Assembly: GCF_036226525.1 (NCBI RefSeq)
Contig: NZ_CP108487.1
Span: 5,394,001 to 5,458,000, forward strand
Reading direction: 5' to 3'
Origin: Kribbella sp. NBC_01245
GTDB lineage: Bacteria; Actinomycetota; Actinomycetes; Propionibacteriales; Kribbellaceae
DNA: 64,000 nucleotides
Within the stretch, counting starts at the first letter, position 1; every line of letters begins with the position of its first letter. Positions 40,369-48,443 of this stretch are shown in pieces. A model generated the notes under the pieces. That model was given only the letters and a program-made list of their open reading frames with translations. It was not told the DNA's origin and searched no databases. A program made the position numbers and the translations under genes.

Positions 40369-40441
40369 CGCGCTCGGAGGGATTCGAACCCCCAACCTTC
40401 TGATCCGTAGTCAGATGCTCTATCCGTTGAGCTACGAGCGC
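40369..40441 (-). tRNA. tRNA-Arg (anticodon ACG)
   Basis: The minus strand reads GCGCTCG (acceptor), TAGCTCAACGGATAGAGCA (D arm), CTGACTACGGATCAG (anticodon arm with ACG), and GGGGGTTCGAATCCCTC (T arm), closing CGAGCGC plus discriminator G. The gene is 73 nt, with no encoded CCA, and all stems pair. Decodes CGU/CGC(/CGA) after A34 modification. It is the presumed integration target for the neighbouring decayed element. Confidence 0.95.
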
Positions 40442-40546
40442 CGACAACGAAAGGTAACGATACACGGGCACGGCCTCAGGTATGAAATCGGTCGTCATCA
40501 GGCCGATTGGTGAGTCGTCTTGGCGCCGGATGGAGGGCCGCCGCGG

Positions 40547-40579
40547 GGCCGATCGAGGGCCGATCGAGGGCCGATCGAG
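40547..40579. repeat. Three tandem 11-bp repeats GGCCGATCGAG
   Basis: Three perfect copies of GGCCGATCGAG lie head to tail, each containing the palindrome CGATCG. They lie 138-170 bp upstream of the start of the hypothetical gene at 40717, so could be an operator or a slippage product. The following sequence to 40716 is G-rich on this strand, without a clear gene. Confidence 0.6.
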
Positions 40580-40716
40580 GGCGGAACGAGCGGCCGGCGA
40601 GAGGTCTGGCGAAGGGTTGGCCGAGGGGCGGGCGGGCCGGTTGGCGGGGTGCGGGTCGGGAGGTGGGTTCGGCGTGGCGGGTGGTGGGGGAAGGAGGGAG
40701 GGGGGAGGATCCGGGG

Positions 40717-41274
40717 GTGGATATTGGTGAGCTGTTCGGTGGGCGCGATATGGGCGACGTGAAGAAGGCCGTCGGCTTTGTGCTGGATAACGCGGATGAC
40801 TTCGACAAGGTCCTCAAGCTGGTCAGGGATCTGCCGGATGACGCGCTCGGGTTTCTCGGGCAGTTGCCGAAGTTGCTGAAGTCGCTTGGTGACGGGCTGG
40901 CCGAGGCGGGTGAGCAGGCGGTCAAGGCGGCGGGTGCGCTGGTTGGGGATGACGGCGAGGGCGGTGCCCGGCGGGCGCTGAGTGGTAGTGCCGACACGAT
41001 GGGTTCCGCCAAGGACAAGCTGAACGACGCTGCCGGAATGCTGGCGGAGTTGGCCGGTGAGCTCGACAAGATCCCGGGTATCGGTGACGCCGCGGCCAAG
41101 AAGCTGAACAGCGGGAGTAGCAGTATCAGCGGGGTCGCTGGGGAGATCGACAGCCTCGCGGGCAACCTGCGGGATCTGTCCGGCATTCTTTACGAGGTGG
41201 GGCAGGCGCTGTCCGGCCTCGGCGGCAAGCTCGGTGAGTCCGGCGGTACCGTCCGCGGCCTCACCGGCAGCTGA
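40717..41274 (+). CDS. Hypothetical helical protein (185 aa), ESX/WXG-like in composition
   Basis: A 185-residue, almost entirely alpha-helical protein rich in Ala, Gly, Leu and Asp. It starts MDIGELFGGRDMGDVKKAVG and contains repeated amphipathic helices (DDFDKVLKLVRDLPDDALGF, LNDAAGMLAELAGELDKIPG, AGNLRDLSGILYEVGQALSGL). The pattern recalls large helical bundle proteins associated with type VII-like secretion or phage tail/tape proteins, but there is no WXG motif, so no family is claimed. GTG 40717 has GGAGG 8 nt upstream. First gene of a probable three-gene set with 41441 and 41989. Confidence 0.6.
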   Translation: MDIGELFGGRDMGDVKKAVGFVLDNADDFDKVLKLVRDLPDDALGFLGQLPKLLKSLGDGLAEAGEQAVKAAGALVGDDGEGGARRALSGSADTMGSAKDKLNDAAGMLAELAGELDKIPGIGDAAAKKLNSGSSSISGVAGEIDSLAGNLRDLSGILYEVGQALSGLGGKLGESGGTVRGLTGS

Positions 41275-41440
41275 TCCCGCACGCAGACCCCCGCGCTTAG
41301 CGCACACCTGACCACACCCGCAGACGTCCGAGCCTCGCCGGAAGGTGACGGATCGGTGGGCTGTTTGGCAGGGAAGTGTGATCGTTTTGTGCGAGCGGGC
41401 GGCTACCGGGGGCGACCCTTCGCGGGGCTAATGTCTGCGC

Positions 41441-41992
41441 ATGCGGTTGGGACGGGGTTTGGCCATCGGGGCTGGTGTGACGGTGCTGGCGGGGTTCGGG
41501 CTCGGCCTGGCGGTGGGTAGTTCCGCCGACTCGACGCAGTTGCCGACGGCAAGGAAGTTGCCGGCCGACCTGTGCAAGCGGCTGGGTGATGTGTCCGCCT
41601 TCTTCCCCATTGGCTCCGATGCGACGCTCGCGCAGACCGGTGCCGCCGACATCCGGTGCCGGGCGTCGGTCGACGAGCGCAGCCAGAAGAGCTACACCGG
41701 CGCGCAGCTCGGCATCACGGTGACGAGCCATGCCGCCAAGGTCGGCAGCACCGCCGCCCAGGTCGCTCGGCGCGCGTTCGACAGCCGGCCGTGGGTCGTG
41801 GTCGAGGGCCGGCCGTATCCCACCAAGATCCAGCGCAGTGAGAACGGCGAGGAGCAGTGGGCCTTCAAGGTCATCACCGTTCGCGCCGACACGGTCGTCG
41901 AGGTCGAGTACACGGCCCATCCGATCCGCCGCGAGACCACCGAAGCGGCCCTGCTCATCCTGGCCGATCGCGCCGTCTGGGAGGCGAAGTGA
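41441..41992 (+). CDS. Hypothetical protein with N-terminal membrane anchor or signal (183 aa)
   Basis: A 183-residue protein. A short basic start and hydrophobic helix (LGRGLAIGAGVTVLAGFGLGLAVG, residues 3-26) put the rest outside the membrane. The soluble part has two Cys (LPADLCKRLGDV and ADIRCRASVDE), which could pair, and a mixed alpha/beta pattern like DUF3558-type exported domains. It overlaps the next gene by 4 nt (GTGA). Not recognised further. Confidence 0.65.
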   Translation: MRLGRGLAIGAGVTVLAGFGLGLAVGSSADSTQLPTARKLPADLCKRLGDVSAFFPIGSDATLAQTGAADIRCRASVDERSQKSYTGAQLGITVTSHAAKVGSTAAQVARRAFDSRPWVVVEGRPYPTKIQRSENGEEQWAFKVITVRADTVVEVEYTAHPIRRETTEAALLILADRAVWEAK

Positions 41993-43242
41993 ACACCGCA
42001 CCGCAGATCGCGGGCTTCGAGTTCGGGCAGCGCCTGCTGCGGCATCCGCTCGCGGAGATCTGGCGTGGGCGCTCGAGCTCCGGACATGAGGTCGTGGCGA
42101 TCGTGCTGAGTGCGGCCGGCGCAGACGATCCGCAGGTTCGCGAACGCCTTGACCAGGCCGGCCGAGCGCAGGGGTCTGGTACGCCGTTGTGGGCCGCCGA
42201 CTTCACGACCGATCGGCCGTATGCGATCACCCAGCTCATCCCTGGTCAGTCCGGCGCCGAGCGCCTGCTCGATCCCCTCGACGGCGTCTTCGGCAACGAC
42301 CAGACCTCGATGGACGAGATCCGCCGCCAGCTCCAGCACTTCGGCACCGCGCCCATGCCGGATCAGCCGAACAACGCCACCCAGCCCAACCACGCGGGCC
42401 AAGCGAACAACCACGGCCTGACGTACAACCCAGGCCAGACGAACGACCCGGCCGGAAAAACGCAACAGCGCGGCCAGTACGACGTACAGGCGGCTGAGCG
42501 TTCCGACGTACCTGAAGGTGAGCAGGGGTTTGTCGCGGGCCTGAAGCGCAGAACCGGCTGGAAGTTCTACGTGATCGCCGCCGTCGCGTACTTGCTGCTG
42601 TTCACCATTACCTACTCCGTCGGGTCTGCCTTCAATAAGAAGGACGAGCCCGCCGCAGGCGCCAACACCCCGGTGCCACCGGCAGTAAGCCCCTCCGCCT
42701 TGCCGACCAACGTCGTACTGCCGGGGATAGACAAGGCCCCCGTACCACCCAGGCTTGACCCGCGTCTGCGGTCTGTGTCGGTCGTTGGCGTCACCTACAC
42801 GCCGGAGGACGTTACGGAGCCAGTGGTCGGGCTAGACCTACCGTTCAGCTTCCGCTGGCCAGACGTACCCGGGCAGCTCAAGCTCGGCGAATCGTCGTAC
42901 GCGATCTATAGGCGCGTGATCACCGGAGAGGACCCGGGGACGGCACCGCTGAACGCTGCGCTCGCCGTACATCCCTGTAAGGGGCTGGCCGCTTGCCGTC
43001 AGGAGCGGGCCGCGTTCGACCAGCGCTGGACCACGCGGTTCAAGGTGCCAGTGCCGGCTACGGCCAAGGACGGGCAGACCTGGTTCACCGAGCAGCAGGG
43101 CGCGTCGTACGTCGTATCGATGACGCGTACCTTCGAGGCCAGCGGCCATTGGTGGCTCGTCGGTGTGGCCGTGACGGCACAGGACGATGACAAGGCCGCT
43201 GCCCAGCGAGTGCTGAACGATATCCGGACCCAGACCTCTTAG
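41989..43242 (+). CDS. Membrane protein with a degenerate Ser/Thr kinase N-lobe fused to an extracellular domain
   Basis: A 417-residue protein. Residues 5-105 follow the start of a bacterial Ser/Thr kinase: IAGFEFGQRLLRHPLAEIWRG, then SGHEVVAIVL, where the ATP-binding Lys position is Ile, and RPYAITQLIPGQSGAERLL, like a hinge. No catalytic loop or activation segment follows. An Asn/Gln-rich linker (NNATQPNHAGQANNHG) leads to a basic stretch and one membrane helix (FYVIAAVAYLLLFTITYSV, about 185-203). Then come a Pro-rich spacer and a C-terminal domain with a Cys pair (HPCKGLAACRQE). A pseudokinase-like sensor is an inference. Confidence 0.6.
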   Translation: MNTAPQIAGFEFGQRLLRHPLAEIWRGRSSSGHEVVAIVLSAAGADDPQVRERLDQAGRAQGSGTPLWAADFTTDRPYAITQLIPGQSGAERLLDPLDGVFGNDQTSMDEIRRQLQHFGTAPMPDQPNNATQPNHAGQANNHGLTYNPGQTNDPAGKTQQRGQYDVQAAERSDVPEGEQGFVAGLKRRTGWKFYVIAAVAYLLLFTITYSVGSAFNKKDEPAAGANTPVPPAVSPSALPTNVVLPGIDKAPVPPRLDPRLRSVSVVGVTYTPEDVTEPVVGLDLPFSFRWPDVPGQLKLGESSYAIYRRVITGEDPGTAPLNAALAVHPCKGLAACRQERAAFDQRWTTRFKVPVPATAKDGQTWFTEQQGASYVVSMTRTFEASGHWWLVGVAVTAQDDDKAAAQRVLNDIRTQTS

Positions 43243-43267
43243 GCCGAATTTTCCTCCGTAAGACCTC

Positions 43268-43302
43268 AGCCCATCGGGACAAGGCTTTCCCGATGGGCTT
43301 TT
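43268..43302 (+). terminator. Intrinsic terminator of the 40717-43242 operon
   Basis: AGCCCATCGGGA (43268-43279) pairs perfectly with TCCCGATGGGCT (43288-43299) around an 8-nt loop, followed by TTT. It begins 26 nt after the stop codon. It separates this operon from pckG. Confidence 0.85.
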
Positions 43303-43318
43303 GTGATCGTACTCACAA
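43301..43318. promoter_or_regulatory. CRP/GlxR-type binding site upstream of pckG
   Basis: TTGTGA-TCGTAC-TCACAA is a perfect match to the TGTGA-N6-TCACA consensus of CRP/GlxR proteins. It lies about 180 bp upstream of the pckG start, just behind the preceding terminator. Downstream, TACCA-N9-TGGTA (43359-43377) and CTTGCAT/ATGCAAG arms are further possible regulator sites. Cyclic-AMP-type control of gluconeogenesis is biologically reasonable. Confidence 0.7.
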
Positions 43319-43498
43319 GCTGCCGGTTCACAGCACCCTTCCGCCTCGCGTACCGTAGTACCACTTGCATGCTGGTATACGTCCACAGCGTCCACTGGTA
43401 TGTCAATGCAAGCTACGCCAGCCAGCTGTTCCGGCCGTCGGGATCCGATCGGCCGGTTCGGTGTACCCCGGACGATCGCGAGAGGGAACGAGCCGCCG

Positions 43499-45340
43499 AT
43501 GACCACCACCGCCAGTCCCACCCAGACCGACGCAGGCCTCAACGACGAGCGCCCCACCGCCCACACCGCCCTGGCCGCATGGGTGGCCGAGATCGCCGAG
43601 CTCACGCAGCCGGACCGGATCCACTGGGTCGACGGGTCCGACGAGGAGTACGCCAAGCTGACCGGTGAACTGGTCGAGGCCGGCACCCTGGTCCGGCTGA
43701 ACGACGAGAAGAAGCCGAACTCGTTCTGGGCCCGCACCGACCCGTCCGACGTCGCCCGGGTCGAGGAGCGCACCTTCATTTGTTCGGTCGACGAGGCCGA
43801 CTCCGGTCCGACCAACAACTGGATGGACCCGGCCGAGATGAAGGCCATCATGACCGGGCTGTACCGCGGCTCGATGCGCGGCCGGACGATGTACGTGATC
43901 CCGTTCTGCATGGGCCCGCTGACCGCGGAGAAGCCGATGTTCGGCGTCGAGATCACCGACTCGGCGTACGTTGTCGCGTCGATGCGGATCATGGCCCGGA
44001 TCGGTGCCGACGTACTCGAGAAGATGGGCACCGACGCGCCGTACGTGCCGTGTTTGCACTCGGTCGGCGCGCCGCTGGAGGCCGGCCAGGCCGACGTGCC
44101 GTGGCCGTGCAACGACGAGAAGTACATCGTGCAGTTCCCGGAGGAGCGGACCATCTGGTCGTACGGCTCCGGCTACGGCGGTAACTCGCTGCTGGGTAAG
44201 AAGTGCTACTCGCTGCGCATCGCCTCGGTGATGGCGCGTGACGAAGGCTGGCTGGCCGAGCACATGCTCATCCTCAAGCTGATCTCGCCGGAGAAGAAGG
44301 TCTACTACGTCGCGGCGGCGTTCCCGAGCGCCTGCGGCAAGACCAACCTCGCCATGCTCGACCCGACCCTCGAGGGCTGGGAGGTCGAGACGCTCGGCGA
44401 CGACATCGCCTGGATGCGTTTCGGCGAGGACGGCCGGCTGTACGCCGTGAACCCGGAGTTCGGCCTGTTCGGCGTGGCCCCCGGCACCGGCTGGAAGACC
44501 AACCCGAACGCGATGCGCACGATCGAGAAGGGCAACTCGCTCTTCACCAACGTGGCGCTGACCGACGACGGTGACGTCTGGTGGGAGGGCTACTCCGAGG
44601 TCCCGCCGAACCACCTCACCGACTGGAAGGGCCGGGACTGGACGCCGTCGTCCGACGAGCTGTCCTCGCACCCGAACAGCCGCTTCTGCACCCCGATCAA
44701 GCAGTGCCCGATCATCGCCGACGAGTACGAGGACCCGAACGGTGTGCCGATCTCGGCCATCCTCTTCGGCGGCCGTCGCGCCACCACGGTGCCGCTGGTG
44801 ACCGAGGCGCGCGACTGGGCGCACGGCGTGTTCATGGGCGCGACCCTGTCGTCCGAGACCACCGCGGCCGCGGTCGGCCAGGTCGGCGTGGTCCGGCGTG
44901 ACCCGATGGCGATGCTGCCCTTCATCGGGTACGACGCGGGCGACTACTTCAACCACTGGATCACCGTCGGCAAGGACCACGACGCGTCCAAGCTGCCGAA
45001 GATCTTCTACGTGAACTGGTTCCGCAAGGACGACGCGGGCAAGTTCGTCTGGCCCGGCTTCAGCGAGAACGGCCGCGTGCTCAAGTGGGTCGTCGAGCGT
45101 CTCGAGGGCAAGGCCGCTGCCGTGGAGACCTCCATCGGTCGCGTGCCGACGCCGGACGCGATCGACGTATCCGGGCTGGACCTCTCGCTCGAGGCCCTGC
45201 AGACCGCGCTCAACGTCGACGACGAGGAGTGGAAGGCCGAGATCCCGCTGATCGAGGAGTGGTTCGCCAAGATCGGCGACAAGGTCCCGACCGCCCTGCG
45301 GGTCGAACTCGACACCTTGAAGCAGCGCCTCGGCGCCTAG
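43499..45340 (+). CDS. pckG: Phosphoenolpyruvate carboxykinase (GTP)
   Basis: A 613-residue cytosolic enzyme converting oxaloacetate and GTP to phosphoenolpyruvate, GDP and CO2. Family features are intact: RGRTMYVIPFCMGPL, the kinase-1a P-loop FPSACGKTNLAML containing the hyper-reactive Cys, and the metal-binding LGDDIAWMRF. FGGRRATTVPLV and ATLSSETTAAA follow. Length is normal for the GTP class (about 600). ATG 43499 has GAGGGAACGAG upstream; the open frame reaching 43400 overlaps the promoter region. It is monocistronic, with a CRP-like site upstream and a strong terminator after. Confidence 0.97.
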   Translation: MTTTASPTQTDAGLNDERPTAHTALAAWVAEIAELTQPDRIHWVDGSDEEYAKLTGELVEAGTLVRLNDEKKPNSFWARTDPSDVARVEERTFICSVDEADSGPTNNWMDPAEMKAIMTGLYRGSMRGRTMYVIPFCMGPLTAEKPMFGVEITDSAYVVASMRIMARIGADVLEKMGTDAPYVPCLHSVGAPLEAGQADVPWPCNDEKYIVQFPEERTIWSYGSGYGGNSLLGKKCYSLRIASVMARDEGWLAEHMLILKLISPEKKVYYVAAAFPSACGKTNLAMLDPTLEGWEVETLGDDIAWMRFGEDGRLYAVNPEFGLFGVAPGTGWKTNPNAMRTIEKGNSLFTNVALTDDGDVWWEGYSEVPPNHLTDWKGRDWTPSSDELSSHPNSRFCTPIKQCPIIADEYEDPNGVPISAILFGGRRATTVPLVTEARDWAHGVFMGATLSSETTAAAVGQVGVVRRDPMAMLPFIGYDAGDYFNHWITVGKDHDASKLPKIFYVNWFRKDDAGKFVWPGFSENGRVLKWVVERLEGKAAAVETSIGRVPTPDAIDVSGLDLSLEALQTALNVDDEEWKAEIPLIEEWFAKIGDKVPTALRVELDTLKQRLGA

Positions 45341-45391
45341 CAAGCCCGCGGCTCGGCGTCGCCAATGACGCCGGCGCCGAGCAGCGACCCC

Positions 45392-45446
45392 GATCGGCCC
45401 GAGCCATCTTCCGGAAGCGGATGGCCCGGGCCGATCTCCTTTTGCG
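45392..45446 (+). terminator. Terminator of pckG
   Basis: GATCGGCCCGAGCCATC (45392-45408) and GATGGCCCGGGCCGATC (45420-45436) pair at 16 of 17 positions around an 11-nt loop, followed by TCCTTTT. It lies 50 bp past the pckG stop and directly before a family-2 arm. Confidence 0.85.
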
Positions 45447-45449
45447 CCA

Positions 45450-45484
45450 CCTTTTCTGTTCACGAGTGGTCGCATCCCGCCCCC
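45450..45484. repeat. Family-2 arm, left of methyltransferase gene
   Basis: This 35-nt arm contains TTCACGAGTGGTCGCATCC. Its near-perfect reverse complement (34 of 35) is at 46336-46370, 851 nt away, with a complete methyltransferase gene between. The other family-2 hairpins have loops of only about 30-37 nt. Confidence 0.9.
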
Positions 45485-45576
45485 GGACTCTTGCATCAGG
45501 GAGCCACCGTGTCCCGCTACAGGTGTGTCGTGTTGCGACCAGCCAGCGGATTCGATCGGCACCGTATCGTGCCGTC

Positions 45577-46221
45577 ATGACCACGGACAGCTGGCTGGCC
45601 GACACCCGAACCTCTTATGACACAGTCGCGGTCAGTTATGCCGACCAAGTGCGCGGCGCCCTCGCCGGACACCAGTACCTTCGCGCGGCTCTGGCGTTGT
45701 TCGCCGACAGCGTGCGGACCGCCGGCGGTGGACCGGTCGCAGACGTCGGCTGCGGCCCCGGTGAAGTCACCGCCCACCTGCATCAGCTCGGTGTCGACGC
45801 CTTCGGTATCGACGTCTCCCCGGGGATGATCGACGTGGCCCGGCGCGACCACCCCGGCCTGCGGTTCGAGGTGGGCTCGATGACGAACCTGGACCTCCCC
45901 GTCGGTTCGGTGGCCGGCCTGGTCGCGTGGCAGTCGTTGATCCACGTCCCCGACAACGAGGTACCGGCTGTGTTCGGGCACTTCCACCGGGCATTGCGTC
46001 CCGGCGGACCCCTGCAGCTCCTGTTTCACGTCGGCGACGAGTCGCGGTTGAAGACGGAGGGCTATGGCGGTCACCCGATGAAGGTCCATGTCCACCGCCG
46101 TCAGCCTGACCAGGTGGCATCCTGGCTGCGCGATGCCGGATTCGTGGTCGATGCCCAGATGCTGCTCGACCCGGATGCGAAAGCTCAGCAAGCGATTCTT
46201 TTCGCACGCAGTGACTCCTGA
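45577..46221 (+). CDS. SAM-dependent class I methyltransferase
   Basis: A 214-residue methyltransferase. SAM motif I is VADVGCGPGEVTAHLHQLG (about 54-72), motif II is FGIDVSPGMIDVARRDHP, and the later DLPVGSVAGLVAWQSLIHVP and ALRPGGPLQLLFHVG follow the UbiE/Methyltransf_25 pattern. A His-rich HPMKVHVHRRQPD segment lies near the end. The methyl acceptor is unknown. The gene lies alone between the two long family-2 arms (45450-45484 and 46336-46370), as if carried as cargo. Confidence 0.88.
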   Translation: MTTDSWLADTRTSYDTVAVSYADQVRGALAGHQYLRAALALFADSVRTAGGGPVADVGCGPGEVTAHLHQLGVDAFGIDVSPGMIDVARRDHPGLRFEVGSMTNLDLPVGSVAGLVAWQSLIHVPDNEVPAVFGHFHRALRPGGPLQLLFHVGDESRLKTEGYGGHPMKVHVHRRQPDQVASWLRDAGFVVDAQMLLDPDAKAQQAILFARSDS

Positions 46222-46335
46222 CTTCTGCATATGCCGGGCTCGCCATTCACCACCAGACCCACCACACAACGCGACACCGCGCAGACGACTTTGGACATCG
46301 ACAGCTGTCTGCGGGCGTGTGAACGACCACGGACA

Positions 46336-46370
46336 GGGGGCAGGATGCGACCACTCGTGAACAGAAAAGG
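46336..46370. repeat. Family-2 arm, right of methyltransferase gene
   Basis: Reverse complement of 45450-45484 with a single mismatch. It includes GGATGCGACCACTCGTGAAC. Together the arms bracket 851 bp containing the methyltransferase. A second short GACCAC occurs just before it (46325). Confidence 0.9.
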
Positions 46371-46386
46371 ACCGAGGACCGCAGAC

Positions 46387-46433
46387 GAGAAGAGCGCAGT
46401 GAAAGCCCTGGGGGCTTTCACTGCGCTCTTCTC
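46387..46433 (-). terminator. Long hairpin downstream of tRNA-Ser
   Basis: Perfect 21-bp arms at 46387-46407 and 46413-46433 (core AGAGCGCAGTGAAAGCC) enclose only 5 nt. The hairpin begins 8 nt past the tRNA-Ser 3' end on the minus strand, so it is the likely terminator. In the plus direction it is followed by TCTTTCC and could stop transcription from the methyltransferase as well. Confidence 0.8.
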
Positions 46434-46440
46434 TTTCCGG

Positions 46441-46530
46441 CGGAGGTGGGGGGATTTGAACCCCCGAGAGGGGATTACCCTCAACCCGCTTAGCAGGCGG
46501 GCGCCATCGACCGGACTAGGCGACACCTCC
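46441..46530 (-). tRNA. tRNA-Ser (anticodon GCT)
   Basis: The minus strand begins GGAGGTGTCGCCTAGT (acceptor, D arm). It continues GCCCGCCTGCTAAGCGGG (anticodon arm with GCT), a long class-II variable arm, GGGGGTTCAAATCCCCC (T arm) and CACCTCC plus discriminator G. It is 90 nt, the usual size for tRNA-Ser, with no encoded CCA. Decodes AGC/AGU. A long hairpin follows its 3' end. Confidence 0.95.
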
Positions 46531-46834
46531 ACGCTGGATCCAGTTGCGATCCGGCGACGGCCCAGCGTATCTGCTGATCGGCTCCGGCGGCAAAATGAGA
46601 TGCGGCACGGGGCCAACGGAACTCCGGGCGCCGGCTGAAGTGAAGTCCCAGAGGTGCGTTAAGACGGGGTACTGGAGCTTGGGAACGGCATGGTGCGCAC
46701 CTGTAATCTGACCGTGGTTCGACGAGCGGCAACCAAAGGGGCAGGCGGCGCGTCAACCTAAGTGGGTGAGACGGCGTCAAGAATTCGGGGCCGCCGGGGC
46801 ACCCACGACCCGTCGGCCAACAGGAACCGGAGCC

Positions 46835-48400
46835 ATGTCCCGCAGCTCTCGTGCACCACGGAGGTCGGCTCAGGGCTCGCGGTCATCCGGTCGTCACAGA
46901 GCGTACCGGGCCCGTTCCATTGGGCGAGCGATCGGCCTGACCTTCGTCAGCGCGCTGATCCCCGGGTCGGGTTTCATCATGGGCGGCCGGGCCAAGCTCG
47001 GCGCCTTCGTCATGACGCTGACCGGCGCCTTGGTGGTGCTACTCGCGGTGGTCGGACTCACCCGGCGCGAGCAGGTGCTCGAGCTGGCGGTCGACCCGAG
47101 CCAGCTGCTGATCGCCACCGCCATCATCGTCGCGCTGGCGCTGGCCTGGATCGCGATCATCATCTCCTCGCATCGCCTGCTCCGCCCGGCCAGTACGTCG
47201 GGCGGCGGGCGCGCGCTGGGTTCGGCGTTCGTCGGGCTGCTCTGTTTCGCGATCGCCGCGCCGATGGCCTTCGCGGCTCAGAGCGTGCTGGCCCAGCGGG
47301 ATCTGATCGGCAGCGTCTTCCAGGCCGAAGGCAAGTCGAAGAGCGCCACCCGGCCGAAGGTCGAGAACAAGAAGGACCCATGGGCGAGCACTCCCCGGCT
47401 GAACATCCTGTTGCTCGGCGCCGACGACGGCACCGGCCGCGACGGCACCCGGACGGACACCGTGATGGTGGCCAGTATCGACACCAAAACCGGTGATACC
47501 AGTCTGATCTCCCTCAGCCGGAACTGGATGCGGATGCCGTTCCCCGAGGACTCGCCGCTCCACGAGGAATACCCCGACGGCTACTGGGACCCCAACGGGG
47601 AAGCCGAGCAGCCCGAGTACTACCTCGACGCGATGTACCGGAACATCCCGGAGCAGCACCCAGGCATCCTCGGTGAATCCGACAACGAAGGCGCGGACGT
47701 GCTGAAGGTGTCGGTCGGCGCGGCGCTCGGTCTCGACATCGACTACTACATGCAGGTCAACCTCAAGGGCTTCGAGACGATCGTCGACGCCCTCGGCGGT
47801 ATCAAGGTCAACATCAACTACAAGGTTCCGGTCGGCGGCGACTACAAGGGCGAAGGCAGCGCTGACGACGTCCTGCCGCGTTATTACCTGACCCCGGGAG
47901 CGAACAAGAAGCTGATGGGCCCAGAAGCGCTCTGGTTCGCTCGCGGGCGGTATGGGCTGAGTGACACCTCCCGGCAGGAGCGGCAGCGCTGCACGATCAA
48001 GGCGATCGTGGACAGCGCGCAACCGGCGACGCTGGTCACGAAGTACCAGCAGATCGCCTCGGCCAGCAAGAAGCTGCTCCGCACGGATATCCCGCAGGAG
48101 ATCCTGCCCGCGTTCATCGAGCTCGGTATGAAGGTGAAGAGCGCGAAGGTCACCAATGTCGACCTGGACAAGGCGAAGAACTTCCCCAACGGCCGCAACC
48201 CCGACTACGAAGCGATCGCCGAATTGGTCGCCAAGGCCACGAAGCCCAAGGTGAAGCCCATCTCGGCGACGACCGCGCCTCCGAAGACGACGACCACCAC
48301 CACGACCGGCAAGCCGAGCACGACGATCACCCCGAAGCCCGGCGCCGAGCAGGACCTGGCCGACGTCTGCGCGTACAACCCGGTGAACGACGAGGAGTAA
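46835..48400 (+). CDS. LytR-CpsA-Psr (LCP) family glycopolymer transferase
   Basis: A 521-residue envelope protein. A basic Ser/Arg-rich cytoplasmic start precedes several membrane helices (LTFVSALIPGSGFIMGG, LGAFVMTLTGALVVLLAVVG, LIATAIIVALALAWIAIIIS, AFVGLLCFAIAAPMAFA). The LCP domain follows from about 210: LNILLLGADDGTGRDGTRTDTVMVAS, VNLKGFETIVDALGGIKVNI, LWFARGRYGLSDTSRQERQ. The key Asp and Arg residues for pyrophosphate-lipid binding are present. LCP enzymes attach teichoic acid, arabinogalactan or capsule-type polymers to peptidoglycan. The tail is Thr/Lys/Pro-rich. The extra N-terminal helices are longer than in a typical one-helix LCP. Confidence 0.9.
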   Translation: MSRSSRAPRRSAQGSRSSGRHRAYRARSIGRAIGLTFVSALIPGSGFIMGGRAKLGAFVMTLTGALVVLLAVVGLTRREQVLELAVDPSQLLIATAIIVALALAWIAIIISSHRLLRPASTSGGGRALGSAFVGLLCFAIAAPMAFAAQSVLAQRDLIGSVFQAEGKSKSATRPKVENKKDPWASTPRLNILLLGADDGTGRDGTRTDTVMVASIDTKTGDTSLISLSRNWMRMPFPEDSPLHEEYPDGYWDPNGEAEQPEYYLDAMYRNIPEQHPGILGESDNEGADVLKVSVGAALGLDIDYYMQVNLKGFETIVDALGGIKVNINYKVPVGGDYKGEGSADDVLPRYYLTPGANKKLMGPEALWFARGRYGLSDTSRQERQRCTIKAIVDSAQPATLVTKYQQIASASKKLLRTDIPQEILPAFIELGMKVKSAKVTNVDLDKAKNFPNGRNPDYEAIAELVAKATKPKVKPISATTAPPKTTTTTTTGKPSTTITPKPGAEQDLADVCAYNPVNDEE

Positions 48401-48443
48401 CCCCGAAGCGGAAAACGTCGGTGCGGGCTGACATCCTTGGTGG

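Noticed and set aside
43403..45562. Very long open frame on the minus strand opposite pckG
   Set aside because: It is the antisense shadow of pckG: composition is Arg/His/Val/Gly-rich without any domain, and pckG on the plus strand is unmistakable.
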